DNA of 64,000 bases from the NCBI GenBank assembly GCA_964019135.1, contig OZ025253.1, positions 35,452,548-35,516,547 of the forward strand, given 5' to 3'. The notes beneath the pieces are model-generated. The model was not told the origin of the DNA and did no database searches. It saw only the letters and a program-made list of their open reading frames with translations. Position numbers and translations under genes: made by a program. Below, piece by piece: positions 8,930-20,100 of this stretch. Every line of letters begins with the position of its first letter. Within the stretch, counting starts at the first letter, position 1. The DNA comes from Arenicola marina. Lineage: Eukaryota > Annelida > Polychaeta > Arenicolidae.

Positions 8930-10085
8930 TAGCAGCAAATTGAAAGGTGACGCCTTCCACCTTGTATCAGATTCCGTACACAGTCGCCGGGTGGCTCTTC
9001 TCTTTTCATCATCTTTAGTACACAATATAATCAATGCACATACCAGCAATGGGAGAGCAATTGTTTTTACTCGTAACATGCGGGATGCTATGCTTAAGTT
9101 AGTATGCCAGAGCATATGTTCCAAACGCGCGAGGGCCAAGGGGAGAGTTTCTTTATTGAACGGATATTTCCTGGGCAATAAATACAGGAATCATGGCAAT
9201 AACATCACATTGAGAGGTGATTATAATTTGTTGTTGACGACACATAGACAGAGGCTCAAACACTTACTTAAAAGATAAAAGTAGAGAAGACAGCAATACT
9301 CTAATGAGCAAGCTAAATGATCAGATGACGTGGATAATTTCTACCCAGACACACCATGGTGTATACGGGTATAGATAAAGAAAAGAGGAACAAGAAGCAG
9401 GCTCGACTATTGTTTGATATTTGACAGAGACAAAAACAAATAGACAAATAATAAATTAACAAAAGCCCTAAAGTGTGATCATTTCAGGCTGCTCGTTGCT
9501 CTGCGTACTAAGAAATATTATCAGGTACTAAACATGTGTATATCCCCATATACCATATGGGTTGCTCTGGCGCAACAGGCTTGATATTGATATGCCAGAT
9601 TGACTCCAATTGATATGCCGGATTGAATTGACCAGAGTTGACCACCAAAGCTTACCCCCGCCCCCACCTCCCCCCATCCCCCCCCATTCCCGCCCGCCTC
9701 CTTCCTCCCCATCCTCTTTGCCGGATCAATAAGCTCCATGTGGGTGACTCATAGTCAGCGGGTGTGACCGGGCCTCACCCTGCTAGCGGGAGGGGACAGG
9801 GAGGGTGGGGGAGGGGGTCGTAGGACGTAGGAAGCTCCACTAGTCAGTAATGTTTTTGAGCGTTAATTCATCAACACAGTCACCGCCTGCTCAAGGCAAC
9901 CAAGCGCTTTCTGCCTGGCACACTAGCGCACTTACGTTGTTAGACACCAGGGCACGCTTCGTATTTATACATGAGTTACAGACATCATTCTACATACGAG
10001 GGTGACTCTCTAGATATGAATCAGCATAATGGTTTTGTCCATGTCAGTGAGCTACACAAGAGAATACACAAACTAAACAGAACTC
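8930..10085. repeat. Dispersed low-copy repeat, copy A
   Basis: Related copies lie at about 30890-31800, 33370-33975 and 61860-62360. Shared landmarks are ACTCTAATGAGCAAGCTAAAT, GACACACCATGGT, GATATGCCAGATTGA, GACCGGG..TCACCCTGCTAG and AATCAGCATAAT. Open frames within it (for example 8925-9278) are not shared as proteins among copies and are not annotated as genes. Confidence 0.75.
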
Positions 10086-10193
10086 AGTACTTGTACTAGA
10101 TCTTTGGCAAGCACGACTGTAAGAGGCTTTGACAAAATCTTATCGGGTGGGGGGGGGGGGAGGGGCGGTTTAAAAGGGTCATCTCTATCGCGC

Positions 10194-10370
10194 CTACTAC
10201 ATAAGTGCCGTGGTCGTTGGCAATCCGCACCCTTGCCAACGTAAAGCTGGTTCCTGGTATAAAAATGTCCAACTGTCTTCCGTCTTGGTAATCGATCAAC
10301 AGCCCAAAGCACAACACTCTTACACGTTGGTTTTCTATCAGTTCAGGTGTCAAGTCAGGACCACCAACCC
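10194..10370 (-). pseudogene. Exon-like segment of an unrecognised family, copy A
   Basis: Read on the minus strand from an acceptor (CTCCTAG) it encodes VGGPDLTPELIENQRVRVLC, then LLIDYQDGRQLDIFI, LARVRIANDHGTYVVG. Copies lie at 29581-29756 (+), about 34677-34760 (-) and 63509-63653 (-). In two of them the last glycine is followed by CAG|GTGAG, a good donor. Here that site reads GTAG|GCGCGA and is damaged. The frame is otherwise open. I do not recognise the domain. About 300 bp of flanking DNA (to about 10610) is conserved with it, so it moved as part of a larger repeat rather than as a bare exon. Confidence 0.5.
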
Positions 10371-10659
10371 CTAGGAGGGACACCTTATAACGCGCGGTCA
10401 CTTAGAGAAAGGCCTATCATGTAACACGTCGCCAAAAAACTATTCTCCCGTTCATTAGAACAGCATAAATGTTAGTGAAGATCGATACTTGGTTGGTTGT
10501 GGGGTAGGCCGTCTGTTCTCTGTGTGTCGATTGCCCTCCACTCGTCTAGTCGCTCTTCAATGTTAGGACAAACCACTGTTTCCGAATAGCTCACGTATGA
10601 CTTATAATCGATTTTGTATTGTCAATAATCGGCTTTCTCATATAGGACGGTGGCGAATC

Positions 10660-10995
10660 CAGACATAATAGGGATTGTGACAGTGTGTATTCCTCAGATC
10701 CAGATTTGAACCTAGTATCCGGATTAAGACTCCGTATTAGAAACGTCGGATGCAGATTGACCCATTTGAACCTGATATGACCCTTCAAATCCTTATTCGA
10801 GCCTTGTGGTCCTAATTGAAGCATTTTATCATTGCAATCAATCATGGTGCCCTGATTCGACACATCGAGTGCCCATGAATCCCGATGGGATCCCACGAAA
10901 CCAGATTCGACTCATCGGATCCCGATTTGTCCCACGTATCCCGATTCAAGACCAGCATCCCGAATCAACCCGTCAGATCCTTTTTTGTTATTCCT
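10660..10995. repeat. Degenerate tandem repeat, about 23 bp
   Basis: Irregular repeats built around GATTCGACTCATCGGATCCC and CCCGATTTGTCCCACGTATC. It lies immediately past dispersed-repeat copy A. The equivalent place past copy D (63890-64000) holds a different degenerate tandem repeat. Confidence 0.55.
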
Positions 10996-10999
10996 ATAA

Positions 11000-12560
11000 T
11001 CACCAGTGGCCAAGACCTGTCATCAAATTTGGCAGACAATTACAGTTTCAAGCAGCGAAAAAGTGACAGGCGATCCAAGGTATCAATCAAGACATGCAAT
11101 TTTGCCCAACAATCAACAATCACCGCCTGATCCATTATTTTTAACTATGAGCAAAAAAGATCAGAATCGTTTATAAAACGAATTTAAGTTATGATATCAT
11201 CACATGTAGAATAATTACTATATATGGGGAGAAATGAAGTAATGAGAAAATAACAGAAAGAAAATCAATTATATACGTAAAGAAATGAAGTAAAGATAAT
11301 ATTACCAGTATAAGAAACTGAATATATATGCAATATAATAATTAATATAAAACACTAGAACACTCGTTACCAATGCTCATCTTTGCGATATACCTATTCA
11401 AGAATGTTAGTATATTCACTATGCTATGCGTGATATTTATAGGGAAATCAACGATTAGAAAGGTCAAAGGTAATATCTGTTCTGACCAGACTAATATTGG
11501 ATAGTTTGATACGATGGTTTGTAACGATGAAATACATCGAATCAAAAGTGTTTGCAGCCACGCTACACGTATGCGCAACAATCGTCACTGGGTAATACAT
11601 ATTCTAACGGCGTTTTTTTTACCATTTTAGAAGATAATCTAACTGCCGCTAAATGCCCCATGAGACATTTTATACTACTTGGCAGATTTGCAAAGACCTT
11701 CCTGTGACAATGTGGTTCATACTGATTTTGTCAGCACTCAAGTCAACTAGCTATTCTTAAAACATTGTGTGACGTCACCCCCTTGTCTTAAGCGTTCATT
11801 ATCTGGAAGAATGATCCGAAAAGGAGACCTAGCCGTGTTGTATTAATGTGAGTGTTCTTTATTTGAATGAAGAACGGAAAAACTGTGCATTATCTTGATA
11901 ATGAACAGTTTTTTGTTGATGTTGACTCCGCTAAGCGTCAAGGTGTAATCAACCGAGCCGAGCTGATCTGAGCCGATCTAGCTGGTCTGATCTTGTCAGA
12001 ACTTGCAAATTTCTAGACAATGAAATGTGACCGTTAAGCTCCATGGGGGAAGGGGCGGGGGATGCATTAGATCAGAAAGCACACAATATATGTAAATTCG
12101 ACCGTTCTCGATGCCATATATATGCGGTGCCGCTTATGAACGGGGGACCGTATGACATTGGTCATGCCATTCCTACTAAAGGTGCCACGCATATATATAC
12201 TATATATGTCCCGCATAAATGAATGATCCATTGTATAGCAAATGCATCAATTCACTAATAGTGCTTTTCAGGGGGAGTTGCCTTCACGGAAGTTAGACAG
12301 GACGACTTGACTCTTGTAGGGATTTAGAAAAAAAAATCAACATTATATCTACCACCCTCATGCCTTCTCACCCTCCACCATGGGGCTTCACATTGACTGG
12401 TGCATTAGTTAATCGGTAGTTCTTTTATTTTAGAGAAAACCGCTGCCTTCTTAACGCTGGCGATTTCTTGTGTGCAATCCTAGAAAATGAACCACGCAAA
12501 TCACGAGCAGAACGAATGCCTTGTTACAACAATTGTATAAGTACGTTAAAGAACTAGCTG
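11000..12560. other. AT-rich non-coding DNA, no gene seen
   Basis: No exon, RNA gene or element is supported. A near-perfect palindrome, CATTATCTTGATAATG, lies at about 11888-11903. C-homopolymer runs lie at about 12571-12603. Confidence 0.4.
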
Positions 12561-12699
12561 ACACGTGCATTCCCCCCCCCCCTCCGCCCCCCCCCCCCCG
12601 CCCCCAAGGCAGTCGACGCTGTCGCGTTTCGTGCTTTATTTTGGGAAATGCACTCCAGCTCGTTCTTTAACTAGTACATAATAGTCCTTGCTTATATCT

Positions 12700-13980
12700 C
12701 GTACTACATCACGAGAACAAATACTTCTTGCTATGAGTAATGTTCAGTTTGACAAATCGTTCGGTCATGCAGTTACTCATATAGTGGTTAATTAGAGCTT
12801 GTACTGTATGACGAATTCTTCAATCAATGGTGATTGACATAGTTGACAGCCAAATCACCTGTTTAGTCACTTACATGACTTAATTATGCCCCATACTATA
12901 ACACGAGAACAAAGACTTCAAACAAAGATTGATTACATTGTTGATATATTAATTACCCCTTTAGTCGCTCAAATGTCTTGATTAAATCTCGTAATATAAC
13001 ACGAGAACAAAGAATTCAAACAATGATTGAAGCCATTGTTGACAGCTTAGTTGTCTGTTTACAGACTAATTCATGTTAATTACCTATTTGTATACTAATG
13101 TATGCCAATTATACACTATAGCATGGAAACAAAGACTTTTGACAAAAAATAACGACTTAATTAATTCGTTACCGGCTTTTTCAAACCGATATTTCAAAAA
13201 ATTAAAAAGCCGGGGGTATCTTTCCTGGTGTGTCAACAAGCTCTCATTATGTTACTCGAGCAAACAAACCAGCGAACAAACAAACAAATCTGATTGACCG
13301 AGGTATAACGATTTATTTTATTTTCGTCATAATAAATATCACATGACACACGCGCCACACATGATCTACGCATGGAGTGGATGGAGGGAGAGGGGGGGGG
13401 GGGCTCGAATGTAATACACCGAAGGCATGAGATTATCACTGTCAACATCGAGAGGTTTGTTGCTATCGGATGATGTCGGGGGTTGGTTCTGATGGTAGCA
13501 GCCAAAGCCAGTTTTTTTACAGCGGAAATCGAGTACAGTTTTCACAGTTTTCTAATGTTACCACAAGGCACTGGTGATTTGGCTGGCCAAATTCTAGGCA
13601 GATATATCAAAGGGAACTTGGCGCGAAAAGTCCATGGAACCGACTGAAAACCCCGACAACAGCGGCAGGAACGATGCCTCATTGGGTGAGGTGGAGTGCG
13701 CGGAACAGTCTAACTGGGCCCACTGCTTGGCACAGAACACACTTGACGGCCAGCAGGCCAACGTCCACATCCGTGGTAAGATCTAATCGTCTCGCCATGC
13801 CAAAAGACCTTATAGCACATTATTCACATGCGGTTACAAGCTTACAAATTATAACGATAACGAGGTGGTGTGAATTTCATGGCTTCATGGATGCGTAGCG
13901 TTCATGTCAATGCTTATAAACATTCTTTACATAAATTTTGATTCCGATCCTTTGCGAAAATATATATATAATATTAAAAG
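12700..13980 (+). repeat. First-exon module, copy a
   Basis: This segment has an inverted counterpart at about 27.4-28.75 kb and a partial direct counterpart at about 15.2-15.8 kb. Shared marks include AATTCTTCAATCA, ACACGAGAACAAAGA, AAACAAACCAGCGAA, AATAAATATCACATGACACA, AACATCGAGAGG and the exon at 13634-13775. The part before 13634 probably holds promoter and 5' UTR. No TATA box could be assigned with confidence. Confidence 0.65.
13634..13775 (+). CDS. Candidate first coding exon of the cGLR locus, intact copy a
   Basis: The ATG at 13634 opens MEPTENPDNSGRNDASLGEV, then ECAEQSNWAHCLAQNTL and GQQANVHIR. A donor (CCGTG|GTAAGATC) leaves a phase-1 split codon. Three copies of this exon exist in the window with the same start and donor, two of them the same 142 bp. 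That conservation of an open frame ending exactly at a donor is the main evidence. Phase 1 matches the acceptor side of the exon at 19510. The peptide is short, acidic and polar and matches no domain I know. There is no transcript evidence. Confidence 0.55.
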
Positions 13981-14227
13981 GTTATCACTATACCAATATA
14001 TTACATACGTATTTATCATGCAGCTGATAATCATGTAATATGGTACTGTACTGAACAAGACAGTAAGGTATATTGTTTAAACAGCTTAACACAGCAACTT
14101 TTTCCATAAGAAACCTTTCCATCCTTCAACTGGAAGTGTTCAATTTTGTCTGCATCAGACTTTGATATACTTTGAAATAAGCAAAATAGCAGTGTTCAAA
14201 GCGTGTGAATAGATATGTAAGAGTAGT

Positions 14228-14775
14228 GCACGATGTCTTGGGGGGAGGGTGCAATGGGCTGACCTAATGAGTATTGTCCCGAGGGGAAAGGGGCATGGGG
14301 CTAACCGAGGGATTATTGTCATGGGGGGGGGGGCTTGGGGCTGACGGAGAGAGTATTGTCATGGACAGAAGGATGCATGTGGCTGACCAAGGGAATATTG
14401 TCATTGGAGGTGGGGGGGGGGGGCAAGGGGCTTGGGGCTGAACGCGGGAATATTGCCACGGGGGGAAGAGGGGATGGGGCTGACCGATTGAGTATTGTCT
14501 TGGGGGGAGGGTGCAATGGGCGTACCGAATGAGTATCGCCGTGGGGGGAAGGGGGCATGGGACTGACCGAGGGAGTATTGTCATGGGGGGGGGGGGCATG
14601 GGGCAGACCGAGGGAGTATTGTCATGCTGGAAAGGGGGCATGGGGCTGACCGAGAAGATATTGTCATGGCGGGGAAGAGGGCATGAGGCTGGCCTAGGGT
14701 GTATTGTCATAGGGGGGAGGGGGCATGGGGCTGACCGAAGGTGTATTGTCGCGGGCGGTTGTCAACGGAAAGGGG
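14228..14775. repeat. G-rich minisatellite, about 42 bp, 12 units
   Basis: Each unit contains GGGCTGACCGAGGGAGTATT followed by GTCATGG and a run of G. Several G runs per unit on the plus strand could form G-quadruplexes. The proline-rich and glycine-rich open frames over it come from the repeat and are not genes. Confidence 0.9.
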
Positions 14776-14815
14776 AGGGGAGGTAGGAGGCATTGTGCAG
14801 GGAGGAGTTGCAGGA

Positions 14816-14900
14816 TGCAGATCGGCAGATTTCAGAGCGACAGATTGCAGATCGGCAGATTGCAGATCGACAAATTGCAGATCGGCGGAGTGCAGTTTCA
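14816..14900. repeat. 15-bp tandem repeat
   Basis: About five units of GATCGGCAGATTGCA. Because the unit is 15 bp the minus strand reads as repeated SADLQ, imitating a pentapeptide-repeat protein. Confidence 0.85.
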
Positions 14901-15162
14901 CGCAATATTGCTTTAACTCAATAGGATTCCATGACATCCATATTCGTAAGAACAAGAAAAATAATACCAGGAATAATAGCATCTGTCTGGATTTGCGGGT
15001 TATGCTAATTTTAGTTCCGGGTGCAGCCGGGCAATGCGCATGCGCCGTTTCCGACCGTTTCCGAGGGGCGGGGGTGTCACAAGCGAAGTTGGGGCTGTAA
15101 TACATGGCGGATTTTTTCTTTTGCCCTAATATGTGCGTAAGCCAACATCGCCATACAGCGTA

Positions 15163-15192
15163 GTGTGTGTGTGTGGGGGGGGGGGGGGGGGG
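15163..15192. repeat. GT run followed by a long G homopolymer
   Basis: (GT)n then about 20 consecutive G. Length is likely to be unreliable in the assembly. Confidence 0.8.
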
Positions 15193-15468
15193 CATTTGCG
15201 TCAAAATAAATACCACATAACACACGCGCCAAGTTGTGCACTTAACATCGAGAGGGTTGTGGATATCTGAAGGGTGAAGATTGTAGAGGGACCGGGGGTG
15301 GTTCTTATTATAGCTGCCAAAGCCAGCTCTTTCACAGCGGAATATCTAGTACAGTTTTCACACACTGAAACCAGCATCTGCATACCGATGTGGCTGATTT
15401 GGTGGTTTGCCTTGACACATTCTAGATATATATATATCACAGCATACTTCTACCGGCGCGAAGAGTTC

Positions 15469-15608
15469 ATGGAACCGACCGATAAACCCGACGACAGCGG
15501 CAGGGACATTTCATTGAGGTGGCTTGGAGTGTACGGAACCGTCCGACTGGGACAACTTCTTTGTGCAGAACACACTTGGCGACCAGAAGGCCGACGTTCA
15601 CATCAATG
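15469..15608 (+). pseudogene. First exon of the cGLR locus, frameshifted copy b
   Basis: It starts MEPTDKPDDSGRD like the 13634 copy and ends at the same donor (CAATG|GTAAGATC). It is two bases shorter just after GRD, so the start frame runs into unrelated residues and reaches TAA at the donor. The restored downstream pattern (TEPSDW, QNTLGDQKADVHI) is still visible in another frame. The break is probably inactivating unless a different start is used. Confidence 0.65.
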
Positions 15609-15939
15609 GTAAGATCCAGTGGTTGCGCCATGCCAAAGAAGTTATATAATTTTATTCTCATTTGTTCACCCGCTTACAAATTACAACACCCTGAAGGTAA
15701 TGAAGATGTGTTGATTCGATAGCTTCCTGATTGCATAGCGAGCATAACAATGCTTATGACTCCCATTCCTGTCAGAAATTGAAGATATTTGAAATTGGTG
15801 CCACGATTTTTGTTAGCGAATAGTTTTTAGAGTAGATAAACAAATATGAATATGTTTTAATAAGGGTTCACAGTTTCTGTTCCACGATATCACTATAAAC
15901 GTTCGTCAAAGTAGCAAAAGTGAGGTCATTGCATTGTGA

Positions 15940-16170
15940 CGCACTCTATGCTGCGCCATCTAGCGGCTGCGAAGTAAATGCGCCATCATTTGCTTTGATG
16001 ACGAAGCAAATACGCGCGCGCAGTGACAAACCAATGTGAAATATCTAACAGATGCAGGGTGAATGAGAACAATCGGCCAGATACTTTTAAGTTTGCAGTG
16101 ATAAAGCGACATGTTATCCCGTATGATAACGTCAATTGGCGCTCAGAACTGACATTAAATGTGGCAGCGC
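15940..16170. repeat. Block shared inverted with about 26935-27125
   Basis: GCGCCATCTAGCGGCTGC, GTGACAAACCAATG and GGGTGAATGAGAA recur in reverse complement, extending the inverted duplication of the first-exon module. Confidence 0.65.
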
Positions 16171-16238
16171 TTAATTACTCCCCCGGGTGTGACAATATGA
16201 TAATAACGGTACCATCATAGAAGAGGCTACTCGATTCT

Positions 16239-16619
16239 ATGTATAGCACTAAGAGTATCGATGGTAACGATATTCAGACATATTTGGAGAAAACGAAGAT
16301 ATATAATGCGCTAAACATTGAAGTGACGACTCAGTATGAAGGTGAAACTTCTCTTTTTGAATATGTAATAGCAATTATTACCCCGACAAATACAGCTTAC
16401 AAAATTGTAGCCTTTATACTTTCCAACCCATTACACAGTGTGCCAGCACATCAGTTCAGACCAGACGGGCTTTATTATAAAAACATGTATTTATCTGTAA
16501 CAATATTTGATAAACCGACGAGCGATCATGCGAGGCAAAAACCATACCGTATATCTTTATTTCTGGAGTTCGACAACCCTTTGTCTCAGTGGCTCTTATG
16601 TTATGTTTTAAAAGTTTAA
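16239..16619 (+). CDS. Unrecognised open frame, one of two paralogous segments
   Basis: This frame begins MYSTKSIDGNDIQTYLEKTK and runs 126 codons to TAA. It includes YEGETSLFEYVIAIITP and HQFRPDGLYYKNMYLSV. A clearly related but stop- and gap-ridden copy lies at about 24826-25065. One open and one decayed copy suggests the frame may once have been coding, perhaps as an exon continuing beyond the stop or start shown. No splice sites could be fixed and no domain is recognised, so chance remains possible. Confidence 0.35.
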   Translation: MYSTKSIDGNDIQTYLEKTKIYNALNIEVTTQYEGETSLFEYVIAIITPTNTAYKIVAFILSNPLHSVPAHQFRPDGLYYKNMYLSVTIFDKPTSDHARQKPYRISLFLEFDNPLSQWLLCYVLKV

Positions 16620-16775
16620 CCTCGGGCCTGATTTTATACGCTGGGTACAATCCATCTATTCTCGTCCGTTTGCTCGTGTAGAAAGCAACGTCTATTTATC
16701 CCGGTCGTTTAATGTAACCAGAGATGCAAATTAAGGAGATTATCTGCGATGCTGTTGTATAGTTGTAAAAATTGT

Positions 16776-17037
16776 GTTCTACAAGACTGGAGGAAAACCA
16801 GGATATTCAGGGTCATAAGATTAACTTCAAGGATCTCTCCTTGATGCATTCTCAAATCAACTCAATGGGTAATGTTGTTTCTGATGGTAGGCTTTGCACG
16901 AGCAATAAGAACCAAATACATATAGCACTAAATAAAATTGGACAGTTAATTAAAGTTGTAGGACCGCGCCTCAACGAAGACAAATGTATAAGAGTACATT
17001 TAGGCAGTGGACAAATGGGAACAAAACTGTTCACGGT
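16776..17037 (+). pseudogene. Exon-like frame ending at a donor, distant relative of the 19.5-kb exon
   Basis: The frame includes NQIHIALNKIGQLIKVVG, then RLNEDKCIRVHLGSGQMGTK and LFT. It is followed by ACG|GTAAACC. The sequence after this point (17037-17250) is the same intron that follows the exon at 19510-19863 (AAACCAGTTTATATT, then GACGACG-ACATATGTTAAA). The ending EDKCIRVHLGSGQMGTKLF loosely matches DVDRIVIRVSDKDINTTRLYL of the 4.0-kb copy. A decayed copy lies at about 25115-25345. I read it as a divergent, probably dead copy of the second exon; the strength is moderate. Confidence 0.4.
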
Positions 17038-17287
17038 AAACCAGTTTATATTTATATACTACATAGGTGACGACGCACATATGTTAAAGCGCATGTATAT
17101 ATATATGCTCGTTTTGTTTGGGTAACATTGGCACATTTGCCTTCTACATTGTTTTGGTGCCGTAGTGTATAAGCAAAATGCAGGTCCTTCCTTCGGGCAA
17201 TGTAAACCAACTTGTAATCGAGGCTGCATTAATTATATAGCACAAAGGGACACTTCTTTTGTCACTTGCGCGAAGTAAATATCAAAA

Positions 17288-17570
17288 GCATAACATGCCA
17301 TACACAAATAACTTTAATGAAAATTAAATATTACAAATCAGCTTAGCCAGCAGAATTCCATCAAACTGTCACGACAATGTTTATGAATCCTAATCAGTTC
17401 AGCAATTCTAGATACTTGAAAGATTAACTTCCACACTTTAAGTCAAGGATGCATTGCACAGTTGTCATGATTAAACATATGCCTTACACAATTAATTTGA
17501 ATAAAAATTAAATATGACAAATCAGCCTAGCCAGCAGAATTTCATCAAACTACCCCGATCCCAAGCCCTC
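17288..17570. repeat. Direct duplication, unit about 180 bp
   Basis: Two copies of a segment with ATGCC-TACACAA, AAAATTAAATAT-ACAAATCAGC and TAGCCAGCAGAAT start at about 17291 and 17476. Confidence 0.7.
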
Positions 17571-17579
17571 AACACCCAT

Positions 17580-18900
17580 GTAATATTAGTCACTCTCTGT
17601 GGATATCTGTGACAGGGCGATACGGCAAGGGGACATGTTATTGATACTGCTTTGACATAACTTATACAGCTTTGGCCTGCATATATAACACACACAATAG
17701 GACTGTTTACTTTTGATCCCTTTGCAATTTTTCTTTGCACCGGCATACCAAAACGTCATAACGGGAAAGCAATTGATTTTAATTTCGCATATGCAAATAT
17801 TTGTGTAAATGATCACTTGTAAAAACATATATTAAATAGTAAAAGGTTATCACTGTACAAACATGTTACATAAGTATTTACCTTGTACTTGTCAATGATG
17901 TGGTATTGTAATTACAAGATACTAAGGTTCATCTATCGACATCATTTTTATGTCAATAAAATGTTGTGAAGATGGCCGTTAATTCGTGGGGCAAAAAATA
18001 TCTGTAAAGTGTAAGCAAGTAAACTATGATGTTATAATATTAGCTAGTAACAATTTTACCATAATTAGTGTATGCTTGTTGCAACATGTTTTATTTAGGT
18101 AAGCCACCCATAATAGCAAGGTAAAAGAACTCTGTATTTGTGATTATTTTATGAAAGTATACCCAATTACACACCTTCTGATGAATTTTTAGGATATTTA
18201 CCGTCCCGTTAAAAACAGAATGGCAATAATAAAGTGCAGTTATGCAAAGACATGACCGTTTTTGCCAAAATTCGAAATCAACACCTTCACAAAATTGGCT
18301 ATAATTTCATTGAAAATGAAAATCTTGACACCAAACCACGTTTAAAAACTTCTAAAAACAAAGTACGCGTAATAAAGATAAAGAAAAATATAGGTAGCCG
18401 TGCAAAGTTCCCGAGAAACACGTCCTGAAACTTGAAAATGTTATTTCAGAAATATTTCTGGACCAGCTTATTTCACACCAATTATCAGTAATTTACGCCT
18501 TGTGCTTACATTTTAATAAATCTGGTTATATATAATGGTCTCCGATATAATTATGATCTACACGAATCTTTTCTGAACTGTTTACACGTGTTCTTCAAGT
18601 TTTGTTCTCCACTATCTTTTTTTGCCGACCGCAAAAGTGATCGTACTGACACCTATGAAATTCTTGAACTTGCGTGAACTTATCACACATGTTATCTGAC
18701 GCGTAATTGGCTCTTAAGCAGGACTGCAATTGATTAGAAACTGATCAATAATTAAATAATGATGATAACCTGATACTGATATAATATCAATCCGTACATA
18801 CAAATAGACCTTCCTACTGGCCATTATGATGTAAGTATATATGTTGTGTAATGCAAGTCATACTTTCCGTTGTTATGTATAATCATTGTTGCATAGAAAC
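17580..18900. other. AT-rich non-coding DNA, no gene seen
   Basis: Short open frames occur but show no splice-site logic, paralogue or domain. Interpreted as intron of the cGLR locus if exon 13634 joins exon 19510. Confidence 0.4.
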
Positions 18901-18939
18901 AGAATAAAATTTAGCATCACTGTACGTGGCCGGGCGGTG

Positions 18940-19180
18940 TTCTAGTGGCACAAAAGTGATAAAGTGTTTTTCGGTGTTCTGTGTGATATCGACCGCAACT
19001 CGCTAGGACCTCCGCGCACAAGAGAATAGTACCTGCAGTTTTATGGTGAGCGGTTGCTTTTCGGTCCCAGCTAGATAAAAAAACATATTTATGCATGATA
19101 GCTTTTGGAAGTTTCAGTCTGAATCAAACAAAAACAATATCTAAGATGACGCAATGTAAGTAGACTGTTTTGAGAGGGAA
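18940..19180. repeat. Dispersed repeat, copy 1 of 3
   Basis: The core TCTGTGTGAT.TCGACCGC.. with CTCGCTAG and CCGCGC recurs at 23645-23850 and 39630-39830. The right part (TTAGTCTTGATTCT-like, then AAGATG.CGCA.GTAAGTA) is also shared. Confidence 0.6.
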
Positions 19181-19509
19181 ACACAAAGCCCAGAAATCAA
19201 AATGTAATAAAGGATGTATTTATCCGACGATCTAAATCCGCGTCATGTGACTTTTGGTGCTGGCAAAGATTGTAAATGATAAATTGTGCGATGAACGCGT
19301 CATTATCATTGAATTGATTCATGTTACTGTGAAATTTTATATCAGCCTAGCTCACGTATCACTCATGCCTACCATCAATCCATTTAATGGGCTCTATCGT
19401 GGAGCCTCGTTGATCATATTGGTTTACATACGTATGCCAGACCAAGATTAAATTGTATTAACACATTTTAACGAATGAACGATGTGCATAATATATTATT
19501 TCATTGAAG

Positions 19510-19863
19510 GCAATGCTGATGCGATGAGACCCGCGACAATGGCGGCGCAGGGCAGTGATGTGGCACCCAACATGCAAGATCCTGATGAAGCGGAGTTCAA
19601 TGATGGCGAGCAACACCCCACAGCTTTGACTGAGACAGAGCTGAACTATATCAAGCACACTGAAGATCAATGTCACCCGTTCCACATCACGGTTTTAAAC
19701 CGCGACTATTGGCTGCGGGATATATATCCCGGCGGCATAATGCCTGTCCTGAAAATTCGGAACAATGAGTCTTTGAATCGGCTGTGGCGACTGGAGAAGC
19801 GCAAAGAAGTCACCATGGTTTCGGACAAGGTCATCAGCACTACACGTCTCCACCTTGAGCGAG
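19510..19863 (+). CDS. Candidate second exon of the cGLR locus
   Basis: An acceptor (CATTGAAG) precedes 19510 and a donor (GCGAG|GTAAGCC) follows 19863. Entering with one base from the first exon gives GNADAMRPATMAAQGSDV, an acidic stretch, then HITVLNRDYWLRDIYPGG and STTRLHLERG. Both junctions are phase 1. Relative to the 4.0-kb copy an in-frame stretch of about 24 residues (around NEKCVIFLRQNP) is missing after RKE, which could damage the fold. The preceding ATG gives a longer open frame but is intronic in this model. The fold is unassigned; I considered a TRADD-N-like alpha/beta domain on weak pattern grounds only. Confidence 0.55.
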
Positions 19864-20100
19864 GTAAGCCAGTTTATATTGATAGGCTACATGGGCGACG
19901 ACGTACATATGTTAAAACGTATGCACATGTAGGCTCGTTTTGTTTGAGTAACATTGGCACATTTACATTCAAAATTGTATTGATGACCTAGTGTATAAGA
20001 ACAATGCGTTTTTGTTCTTTTAATAACGTAAACCAACTTATAATCCAGCCTGCATAAATGACGTAGCACAGAAGGACATTGCTTTCGTCACTTACGCCAA
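19864..20100. repeat. Intron start shared with 17037-17270
   Basis: GTTTGAGTAACATTGGCACA, CTAGTGTATAAG-like and GTAAACCAACTT-TAAT are shared in order, showing that the exon and its downstream intron were duplicated together. Confidence 0.65.

Noticed and set aside
8925..9278. 117-codon gene on the plus strand
   Set aside because: It lies in a dispersed repeat whose other copies do not keep this frame.
14816..14900. Pentapeptide-repeat protein (SADLQ repeats) on the minus strand
   Set aside because: It is a 15-bp tandem repeat of only five units with no supporting gene context.
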